Below, in pieces: positions 39,818 to 49,263 of a stretch of 64,000 bases of DNA. The DNA is from Gonapodya sp. JEL0774 (lineage: Eukaryota > Monoblepharomycota > Monoblepharidomycetes > Monoblepharidales > Gonapodyaceae). A program made the translations under genes and the position numbers. A model generated the notes under the pieces. That model was not told the DNA's origin. It did no database searches and worked only from the letters and a program-made list of their open reading frames with translations. The stretch spans positions 62,001 to 126,000 of the forward strand of contig JADIIX010000042.1 of assembly GCA_027604505.1 (NCBI GenBank), given 5' to 3'. Numbering within the stretch: position 1 is the stretch's first letter; each line of letters begins with the position of its first letter.

Positions 39818-40316
39818 TCAATGGGACAAAATCGCACGCCGCATTGCCGGCAATTGTTTAACGGTACTGGAACATTTGTGATCCTCTGGGAAGCGATGAC
39901 TGGGGTGATGGAGCAAATGAATGAGTGTGTAGAATGAGTGAGACACCAACATACAGAAGCACTCACGAGAAACAGAAGTCTCGTCGACAACCACGGCACG
40001 TCACTCGCTGCCATTCACTTTTTCGACATCCAGGAAGAGAGCATTTTACTTTCACTTTCTCCTTTTTGCATCCCCCTGCTATATGTCGGTCCATCGCATA
40101 GTCTGCTGTTTCCCCCTTGACCGCCGGCACAGGAGTTCCACATAACGGGCAATCCAGGGCCACGGCACTGTGAAGACCCGGGCATGAAGGGTGGTAGCGG
40201 GGATCCCTATGCTCAAGGCATGTCACAAGCGAGCAGTGGGAACAGGTGAAGGGCAAGAAGTCGAGCTGGTTGCAGTTGGGAGCGTTGCAGTGTTTTCCGA
40301 TATATGGAAGCTCCAT
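39818..40316 (-). CDS. Small AN1-type zinc-finger protein (Cuz1/ZFAND1-like)
   Basis: A predicted 143-residue protein from exons 39967-40316 and 39818-39899. It consists of two AN1 fingers only: MELPYIGKHCNAPNCNQLDF through LEHRDPRYHPSC, then VKCSLPGCRKSEWQRVTC, CRGCRRDFCFS joined over the intron to HRFPEDHKC. The splice restores the H-x5-HxC ligands, which supports it. Yeast Cuz1 and human ZFAND1 link the proteasome and Cdc48/p97 during arsenite stress; assignment here rests on domain layout only. The N-terminus and first finger resemble the AN1/UIM protein at 14962-16467 (MELPHIG, QLDFLPFTC), so the two are probably paralogues. There are no UIMs. Confidence 0.85.
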
Positions 40317-40781
40317 CCTAGAGTTAGATGTCTGCTTTTGCTTGATGTGTTGGGGAGACGAATGTCCAGGCTGAGCGATTGGCAGAGGAGAGAAGAAGAT
40401 GTTGGGTTCTGAGTGGCGACACAGGGCGCGTTGAGAGGATCGAGAATTGTCAAAAGACGTCGAGTCCCGCAAGGGAGAGCTGAAATGTTGAGTTTCTTTG
40501 AGGACGATTCATTGATTTATGTGAAGGAAGGTTACGCAAGCAGACTGAGTTGTATAATCGGAGCATCGGATTACGAAATGGGTCCTTTCGTTCGCCTTCT
40601 CCGGTCTTCCATCTTAAGGGGATCACGAAAACGTCGAGCATCAATGAGATTGATGGTAGTGAAAGTATAATGCCAGTCTGTTACATGTGGTGGGCATTGT
40701 CATCAATGGTTATGTAGTAGGGGGAAGGGCCGGAGGTGGGGCTGGGGGGTTGCCTTTACCAAAAATTGAGACTTCGATTAT
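40317..40781 (-). promoter_or_regulatory. Upstream region of the small AN1 gene
   Basis: This 465-bp gap lies between the stop of the DUF4326/2H gene and the start of the AN1 gene, both minus. No recognisable element or domain-bearing frame is visible. Confidence 0.35.
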
Positions 40782-42135
40782 TCACGGTAGCGATATATTC
40801 TCAACTACAGTGTATCCGAGCTCATCAGCACCCATGGCACACAGTTGCACACTCGGTATTCGCACAGTTCCGAAATCGACACTCGCACTTTTCTTCATCA
40901 AGGGGGCAGCATGAAAGGGAATGCGATCTCTCGTTGTTGAACGTGGCTGTCGGTGGAGAGTGTTCACTGCGAAGGGCGGGACGGGGGGGTGGGCAGTGCA
41001 AGGTCAATCAATACAAAACGGGCAAGTTACTGTCCAACAAGCGTTCTCCCGCCCGTGCACCTCCAAGAAGACACTCACTGATAGTCATGTGCAGTTTCAA
41101 ATCTCGCTCCGCTTCCAAGTCCGGGAATCCTGCCTGCACGAGTCCTTGCTTGACCATACCAGCAACCTTCGCCGCCCTCCCCTCCATCGCCCCTCCATCT
41201 TGGATGCCAAATCCCTCCTCTGCCACTCCCACATACACAACGTGCGCTGATTCCGCAGTTCCAACCATGACGTTGAGTCCGCGAATCCGGACCATTAATG
41301 TTCGAGTATCCAAGGCATCGTATACCAAGGAGGACAAACCTCGCAAAACTTTGCGGGCACGCTCAATGTCTGCGGTGGTCGGAAGAGAGAGCACAGCGAG
41401 AGTCAGATGAAGGCGAGCGGGGGGGATCAGCAGCGACTCGTGGAATCCGGCCAGTTTCAGTGTCCGAATATCGGAGTAGAGCGTCGTGACGCGCCGAACC
41501 AAGTTGGCGTCAGTCCCGAGTGGAAAGCAAAGGAAATGAGTTGGGCGGGACCGCCCGTTGGCTGGTTGATGTGTAGGGGTTGGAGAATCTGTCCCCTTTA
41601 ACTCGTCAACCAGCTTCACCAAAACGTCGCCGTGGCATGCTTCAGGTCTGCACCAACATGCGAGTACCTTCCCGTCTAGTGCCAGAATTCGATCTCGTAG
41701 GCTCGGCTCTTTGAGGAGTCTCTCTCGAATATATTGCTCATACTGCGATATTACAAGCTCTCGAGGGGAATCAGGCCCAATCTTGAACGGATTTCCCCAA
41801 TCCGAGCCAGGTATTGCAGGAAAGCGCTCTCCAGCAGGCATTGCTCTACCGATGTATGCGTGACTGGGATCCTTCATCCATTCGAGTGGATTCTGAACGG
41901 ATTTGATGTTGATCACAGTCGTTTTAGAGGACTTGTCCGCCGCTCCTTGCCCAGAATGTGCTTCCACAAAGATTGGCGGTCCACTGCTCGAGTCCATCAT
42001 CGTTTTTTCCTTGCTTTCCTTTGAAGATGCAGGAAGCAGAGTGCTATCGGAAGGGAGACTGGCAGTGGCGACACGGAAAATCCGTGGGCCGATCGGGACT
42101 AGTGTCACATTTTTGTTGGCTGCGAATGAAGACAT
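40782..42135 (-). CDS. DUF4326 + AKAP7-like 2H phosphoesterase fusion
   Basis: Residues about 72-180 fit DUF4326: VINIKSVQNP, YIGRAMP, DWGNPFKIG, then LACWCRPEACHGDVLVKLV with the conserved C-x-C...CHGD. Residues about 198-360 fit the AKAP7/ASCC1-type 2H phosphoesterase fold: THFLCFPLGTD, then the first HxT as LHLTL (His243, Thr245) and the second as LHMTI (His349, Thr351). A small intron after LHMTI leads to the last exon, IPFHAAPLMKK and VDFGTVRIPSVQLCAMG, the usual domain end, stopping at 40782. Relatives cleave 2',5'- or 2',3'-cyclic phosphodiester-type RNA ends; the role of DUF4326 is unknown to me. Both HxT motifs are intact, so catalysis is likely. The first about 70 residues are disordered, and an internal start (MMDSSSGPP) is possible. 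Confidence 0.8.
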
Positions 42136-44286
42136 CAGAGCAGCCGTTTCACAAGTACGATTGAATGGCGGGGATGTGAAGACTGCGTTGGTTTTGCACC
42201 AGAGGCGAGTGGGGGTGCAGTGTCAGCGTCACGCTGTGGCCTGCCACACTTGCTGTTTATCCACCTTTCCCGAAGACCTCCCTCCCTGGCACCCAACAAC
42301 TTACTGATGCTTTTGAGGGCGCTGTTGGTGGCGCTGTTGATGGGTGAGGTGTATTGTTGCATGGTAAAAACTTCATATGTACATATACAGAACAATCATA
42401 TTAGTACCATATAGCGGTGGTCCAAGTTCCAGAACTAATAATCTCGTAGCCATTAATCCGTAGATGTATCAAATGTGCACTTGATTGACGTCTCCCTGTA
42501 CTAATATTTGTGGCTCTACCTTGTGCGTGCATGGACTCCAACCCTGCTGCATGTGTGTCTTTTACAAACTCGCTTTAGCAGAATAGCCGACAGGCAACCA
42601 GGTGTACCTGTTGTCAATGTACACTTACCACACTCGGCACTTGAACGACAATTCTTGTCATCTGGGTTTGGAATCATCCTCCCAACTTCAGGACAGGACC
42701 AACACCGATCTTCTTCAAACGCTCCATTGATGGTGGGAGTCAGCACCCCTCAATTTTCACATTTTTCTTCGCAACATAGTTCTCCCCCTGCACATGACTT
42801 TCCCTCACTTGAGGTCAATAATGACAACTCTACACAAGGCAAACACCCTGACCGTTCACCGTAGTACGTCTGTTTTCTCATTTCCCTACCTCGGGACAGG
42901 ATACGCCACAGTGGGGCAGCCACTTGAGCAAAGAATCACGATGGTCATGATCACGACCAGCGACACAAAGGTAACTAACTACGCACCTGCCCCTGGTGTG
43001 CTTGTGGTATGGGGATTGCTCCAACCCAGCCTTGCACTTGGTGTACGATATGCACCCACTCTCTTTTGTTGTTTCCTCCGTTTCTGTTTTCGGTCCATGT
43101 TGTGTGAACGCCGGTCCCCTCCCAACCCGAGTGACAACTGCACCACTCCAGCTGGTCCCACGGTTGCATCACCCTTGACCTTCCTTTCTCTTCGCTCGGA
43201 ACTCGGAGGTGGCCCACTCTGCATCCATGTCCGTGTCCATGTGGTGCCGTTTGGTGCTGGTACATGCTGTGCTCTACAGATCATAGGCGTGGTATCTGAT
43301 CCCGCCCGACAAGAACTCTGTGTGGTGCAGTTGTTGTGTCCCCATATCACTTTCGCACACACGGCGCGGTCACACGCGTACCCAGACGACCTCTTCTTCC
43401 CGTTAAAACGCCATGGCGTACCCACCTTTACCTCCACCTCCACCTTCGTTGCTATTCCTACAACGTCCATCAGCACATACATCTCACATCCCAAATCCAA
43501 CCCACGTTGTCCCGGGAGAGTTCTCTGGTCCCTTTGGAGCAAAGCACTGTATGTACGAAGGTGCCCACACTGCCGGCAGAACCAGGGGTGGAATGATCTG
43601 GTACGAAAATACGCTACAATACAAATATGTTGGAGATTTGAAGTGGGAACATTTGTGGGCTGTGCGGCTGAGGGGTGTCATGGAGCACCGTGGGAATGAA
43701 CGCAACTTGAGGGCCGGTCTGCGGGCATCCGCCACATCGTCGCGGGTCCCAGCCATGGAGGAAGTGGACCTCCGGGTCATCTGGACCGTATCTCCTTCCC
43801 ATGGACCAACCCTGCAGAGATCAAGGTCGGGATGGCATGACTCTTGGCTCAGAGAATCCATCCCGCGCGAAAGAAAAGCCGAAAACTGTTTCGCCCTAGG
43901 CGTGCGATGAAGTTCCAACTACGAAAAAGTGAGAGGTTTGTATCTATCCGTACCTGCTATGGCTCTCAAGGTCCGTGGATGATCAATCGACAGTCGAATC
44001 GACTCATTCACACCTTGCACACAACTCAAAAGGAGAAGCAACAGAACGACCTCAAGAATCACCCTTCTCCGATGACTTGGCCGGAGGAAAACAAACCATT
44101 TGCTGATGGAGAAGGGGGATGACTGGGTCATCGCTCCTACGGATTTCACATTTTCTCGAGCGAACCTCTCGTTTCATGCAGGCACTTTGCAACTTTCCGA
44201 GAATACAGTACAAAAACAGGATACGCTGCTACAACATCTCTATTTCCTTCGTCGAAGGACCGAATAATCCCCCAGACCACAAACAC
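42136..44286. other. 2.1-kb region without a recognisable gene
   Basis: The sequence between the DUF4326 gene (start at 42135) and the end of carnitine acetyltransferase is open on both strands: plus frames at 42794-43699 and 43413-43910, minus frames at 42979-43542, 43484-43918 and 43919-44149. None has a domain I recognise. The 43413 frame starts with a proline run (MAYPPLPPPPPSLLF); the 43919-44149 frame has a Leu-rich signal-like segment. Rival frames on opposite strands argue for chance openness in CA/GT-rich DNA, or an unrecognised fast-evolving gene. Confidence 0.3.
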
Positions 44287-47200
44287 TCAAATCTTCGCCT
44301 TGGGGGCGGGAGCAGTGGCCAGGAGAATGTCGCGAATATCAAAGAGAGCCTCCTCGATGTGAGCTTTTAGTCGGTGAGGTTGCATGGGTTTGAGCGAGGC
44401 CACGTTGAAGTGCATGGAGTCGTTCTTGATCATGTAGGCAATTCTAACAATAATATATCGGTGAAGACATGATTGAACGCCAAATGAAACGTCGACAAAC
44501 ATCGTTTTCTGCTTTGACGACTCAAAACTCACCCGTAACCATCCGGAACGACTTCTCCCCACCCGTACCCCTCAAAGTAGTCGTTTGGAATCTGCGACGT
44601 GGAAAGACGCCAGTGGGAAGATTTTGTGTATGTGGGGTCGGTGAAGATTTCAGGTTTCGGCTCGTCTGGTTTCAGGATCAGGCGGAGACCTATCCGGTGC
44701 AACGGTACGCTTGAAGTGGGGAGTTGTTTGGGAGGCTCCGTACTCGACACGACTCACCAAGCAAGTGCCTGTCCACCCCGTGACCTTCAAGCGCGTCGTT
44801 CATGTACGCAACATGGGCGTCAACTGCAGCTCGGCAGAGTTGACCCTTGATCTTGACCTGAGGTATGTCCAACCATATCATCGAAGAACCAATTGAGCAC
44901 CCCACGACCCTTGTGTTTGATCTCGCAGTGGACACTTACCGGGATGGTAGGATCAACCATGGCAGCAGTCCATGCCTTGCTAGCGTCAGAGAACGTCCGG
45001 ACGGTCTCTGTCCGACCCTCGTCGAATTTGCGGGTGTTCGCGGTCTCGTACGTTGCACATCCAACACCGTGCATGCGGAAGAATGCCTTAACAAACAAGT
45101 CGGGTCGGTTCAACGGTGACAAACAAGTCGGGTCAGTTCAACCGTACACCGTGTCACAAAAAGCTAGCAGCAACACACCAACTGCATCGCCATCTGCGCC
45201 AATGCGTCGGGTGACACCCCCATCTTTTTAATGAGGTTCTTTCCGTAAGCGTATGAAGCCAGTACCGCAACGTCGTGCTTGCTGATGAGTTCGTCGAACG
45301 ATTTCTGAGCCTGGGCGATTGCGGTGTTGAGGGCAGGGGTCAGAACAAAGTCAAGTTTGGTCGGGGTCGGCACTGAGACGGGTGAGGTGGCTGTTCCGCG
45401 GGGGATTTTGTTGTTGATGGTCCTGCGGGTTTCGAACAACATGCACAATCACAGTCAGAGAAGGAGAGGGAGACATGGTGAGCACGACTCACTGATCCGC
45501 AATCCAGTCGAACATCTTCGCGGTCGGGGTAGCGTCGATCATCGAGTGCTCGCCCATGAAGGCTGCCTTGCCGTTCTCCCACACAATGATTTGAGAGTGC
45601 TGCGAGAAAATGGAGGTGGGTCGGTGAAAAGGTGTTCCCACAGACTAACGAACTCAAAGTTGTGTGCTTACCTTGTCATAGTAGCGGGATGCGGCATCCC
45701 CGTGCCATGCAGATCGAGCACACTGGGACAAGATATCAAGACATTGACACTCAATACTACCCAACCACGAGACTCGACACATTGCACCAACTAATATCTC
45801 CACTTACCTCCTCACGAGTCACAGGGCTGTCGCTATCCAAGCACAACACAAAGATCGAAGTCTGAATGGCATCCAGTGATTCGATATTGACAGGGCTCGC
45901 AGCACGCAGAGCCTCGTAGTTCTTGGTCCAGACATCACGGTTGTCAGCTACAAGAACGCCGACTGCAGGTCCTTTCTTGGATCCTGCAAGCTCAACCACT
46001 CGCTGGAGTTGACTGGTTCATCGGTATGCTGTTAGATTAGAACTGCTGTCGGGTTGGACAAATTACTCACATTTCGAGCTCCGCAGCGCTGAGTTCTTTT
46101 CCATCAGTGCCTACGGTGGGTACCTTGAAGAACTGGTTGTTGCGGATGACGACAATGAACTCGTGTTGGGCGGGATCAGCAGACAGGCAAACATCGTCGG
46201 GAATCTTGGGGACACGGCAGGCGTTGAAAACACTGAGAACGAGCGTGAATTTATTTAACAAAAGGGATTTGGGGAAGGAGCGTTTCTTCAATCAAACTAA
46301 AGGGGGCACGTGTGGGTATGTTGTCAACTCACAAGGCATATTGGCGAGAATCCATGGCGCTACCACGCTGCATTTCCGGCTCCAATTCGCCCCTACCATT
46401 GGTTAACGCGTTTAAAAATCTATGTCGACCGATTTTTAACTCAAAACTCACGCGTTAAGGAGTTTCCTGTAAGCGAGTGCTCCTTTCACAAGGCTCGCGG
46501 CCCGCACAACCTGGTTGGTCCTCGCCTTATCATCGCGCATGACATAGAAGTACGAGACATTGATAACGATGGGATCTCTAATGGGTTTGCGGGAAGATTT
46601 TGTTGAGAAGTTAGTCCGGGTAGTTGCCGCAGAAACAAACGACTTCCATGACGCCAGAACGCGCTTATTGCTCGCAAAACAGCACACATGTAAATAAAAA
46701 CTAACTCATCGATGCCGCTGGTTCACTTCAAACGATCCTCGCGTGCTATCCCGCTATCCGGAGCGATTCCGATCCCGGGGGAGTCCAACTACCTTCCCCA
46801 TTCCGGAATCTCACCTGTAGCCCATGTATGCATAGCTGAACCACCAATCCGCCTAGAAAAGATTACCAATGAATTCAATTGTGAGCCATCGACACTTTCG
46901 GAACGTCATTGAACCCACCAGCCAGCTCGGGTGCTCCTTGCCTCTCTTTTCAAGCCTCGTCTGTAATTCCTGTCCAATGCCTCCAGGTTTGATAAAGTCC
47001 TGTACAGCCTTAGTAGTCTGTGCGAACTCCTTATCGTTCAAGAGTGGGCGCACACTCTTGAGGTACTTCGCCGCGGTGTCCTGCAGTTTGGGTACCGGAA
47101 GGCGAGGCAATTTGCTCTGGCCGGCCCAGAGGGGTTTGGAGGGGTCCATCTTTACAAAAGTCTCCTTGTAGGAGACCTTTACTTTTGCGGCGGTGGACAT

Positions 47201-47323
47201 GGCGCGGGATGGGGTCTGGTCGGGAATGGTTCCGGATGAGACATGACACGGTGAGCAGGCGCGTCGACGATTGCAGTTTCTCACAACAGGAGAGAGCCTC
47301 TGAAATGCAGTCTTAAGGAACAT
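44287..47323 (-). CDS. CAT2: Carnitine O-acetyltransferase (dual-targeted)
   Basis: Transfers acetyl groups between CoA and carnitine to move acetyl units across organelle membranes. Two in-frame starts exist: MFLKTAFQRLSPVVRNCNRR (47323), a basic acid-free mitochondrial presequence, and MSTAAKVKVSYKETF (47200), just before the conserved KLPRLPVPKL. The body has DPVVINVSYFYVMRDD, RGSAMDSRQYA, CRVPKIPDD and the catalytic histidine in FMGEHSMIDATP. Then come MAMQL joined to AFFRMHGVGCATYETANTRK, and GRTETVRTFSDAS. The C-terminus PAPKAKI ends in AKI, a known variant PTS1. This is the arrangement of yeast CAT2, where start choice directs mitochondrial or peroxisomal import. About ten introns. Confidence 0.92.
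45091..45146. repeat. 28-bp tandem duplication inside a CAT2 intron
   Basis: Two adjacent 28-bp copies, 45091-45118 and 45119-45146, each begin ACAAACAAGTCGGGTC and differ at three positions. They lie in the 92-nt intron 45087-45178, next to its acceptor, so the presumed branch-point and pyrimidine region is duplicated. Confidence 0.85.
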
Positions 47324-47742
47324 GGAATTCCGGCGAGGTGCGCCGGCGAGGGATTGATGGGAATGAAAAAGTTTGTCGGGAGGATTCTGAGAGAAGCGCC
47401 AGCCTCTCGTCACCTCAGCCGGAATGTCAGATAAACGCAAACAATAATCTAATGGTCACAAGGACATATATGTCAACAGATCGCAAAATTTCTTTCGCGT
47501 ATAGTTCACCACTATGTTGCCCTATTTAAATCACTCAGAGGCGACTAAAGAGTTGCCACTACCCCCACTTACCCCACGGGTTCATCAATACTACGTTGAT
47601 GATGACCTGAAAAACTTCCTTTTGCGCCGTGGCATTGGATAAGCTTCTGATTTGGTTTCTTCCCCTGCTCCTTCAATGGATCTGAATGGGTGTTTCTATC
47701 TCGCGCTTTCCTTCGATTGCTCGGATGCCATTCCAGAGGTGT
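47324..47742 (-). promoter_or_regulatory. CAT2 upstream region
   Basis: This 419-bp gap lies between the CAT2 mitochondrial start and the stop of the phosphoribosyltransferase gene, both minus. The frame upstream of 47323 stays open to 47440 but looks like 5' UTR. No element recognised. Confidence 0.35.
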
Positions 47743-48825
47743 TCACTCCTCCTTCCTCCTTTCATTTGCCTTCTGGAGGAGCTGTATCACTTCCTCGTCT
47801 TCGGTTTGGGTGAAGTCCTGTTGCGCGAAAGGCATGGTGACCAATCCGCCATTGCAGGAATTGGGAGGCACCAAGTACCCACGTCGTAAAAGGCTCCCAC
47901 CCCTCCCAAATCTTTGGGCTCTGTCACGCATACCAACTCATTTCCAATCCCGTCCCTCCTGAACGCCCTTGCGGTGTCTGCGGCGGCGACCGGGACGGCG
48001 AGGATGAGACTATCACACTCGGCGCGGCGAATAGCGAGTGCGGCCGATTTTATAGTAGCGCCGGTTGCAATCCCTGAAATCCATTCGATTCCAGGTGATA
48101 ATAAGGTGTATGTTTGAAAGAAGAAAACGCGAAATTTGAAGCTGAGATCCGTTCCCCACCGTCATCGACGAGCACAACCGTTTTCCCACGAACAATCGGC
48201 GCAGGAGCCCCGTTGCGATACCTTTTATTGCGGCCTGAGGTAGAGAGCAATGAGTACAAGCAGACTCGTTTGTGATGGTGCGAAGTGTGGGGATGCAAGA
48301 ACCGACCTGCCCTCCTCCATCAGATACTTACGATTCAATTCCACTTCCTCCCTCGCTCTTGTTTGATCGATGACTTGTTGTGGAACTTTGAGGAGCCTAA
48401 GGATATCGTCGTTCATGACCACGGTCCCATCCATAGCGAGCGCTCCTAAAGCCCTTGACACCCAGAAGTGAAGAACGAGAGGACACGTCGAAAATGGAAG
48501 TAAAATAGCTCACAGCTCCTCGTTATGTGGTGCTCCGATCTTCCTAACGATGTATAGATCCAACGGAGCTCCCAACCGCTGGGCGATAGGATACGCGACG
48601 GGAACGCCGCCTCGGGGAAGAGCGAGAACTATGACGCTCGAGGTCGGGGTAGAGGAAAGCCTGAAATCAGATGTTTGAGACGGGTGAGTGAATTGGCTCG
48701 GCTGTAGGAGCGTGACACATATTTTGCAAGCGTTTGCTTTGCACTCACGCGGCTGAGCTCATCAGCTTTTCTGAAAGTCGAATACCTGCATCAGCGCGAT
48801 TTTTGAAAGTATGTTGCGTGTACAT
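47743..48825 (-). CDS. COG1926-type phosphoribosyltransferase
   Basis: Start [20 protein letters not shown] at 48825 matches the family N-terminus (F-x-n-R-x-D-A-G). Later exons give [36 protein letters not shown] and [17 protein letters not shown] phase-1 intron splits the PRPP-binding loop between VVLVDDG and IATGATI. The end is LGGVGAFYD joined to [15 protein letters not shown], the usual family C-terminus. The fold is a type-I PRTase; the base or substrate accepted by this group is not established to my knowledge. The family is best known from bacteria, so an old horizontal acquisition is possible, though at least four spliceosomal introns show it is fully adapted. Divergent from the aminotransferase at 49264. 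Confidence 0.8.
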
Positions 48826-49263
48826 GTTGCGTTCACGTTGGAGTCACTAGTCGGGGCCTCGTGGGTTCGTGGTCCGTGTCGGAAGCGGATAAAATTGGTT
48901 GTCCGACCCCAGACGTACAAAACGAGAAGCTGGGGAACAGGTGAAATTGTGCTGCAATTTTCAGAGTATTGGGTAAGTTCTCAGTAAAAAAATGGCGCTC
49001 CACGTTCGGTCAACTCTCTTGGGCTTCTGAATCGATCGGGGCTTCCTCACTCAAAATTAGAAACGTAATAACTCTTGTGAGATTTAATACATAGAGGTGT
49101 GCGTGGAGTGATGGGAGTGGTCTTCGCCACATGTGTGTGCTCTCCAAACCACGAGCTCCCAGTGAGGGCACAAGCTTTCCCCACCCGATCGTCATTTCTC
49201 ACGGACTCCGGCTTGAGTCTCTCCAATTTTCTTCATTCTCGATACGTGAATTTTCAATTCTTC
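48826..49263. promoter_or_regulatory. Divergent promoter region PRTase / aminotransferase
   Basis: 438 bp separate the divergent start codons. No recognisable element is seen, but the arrangement permits shared control of the two genes. Confidence 0.4.

Noticed and set aside
42794-43699. 301-codon plus-strand frame as a gene
   Set aside because: No domain, and rival frames are equally open on the other strand; recorded only as an unassigned region.
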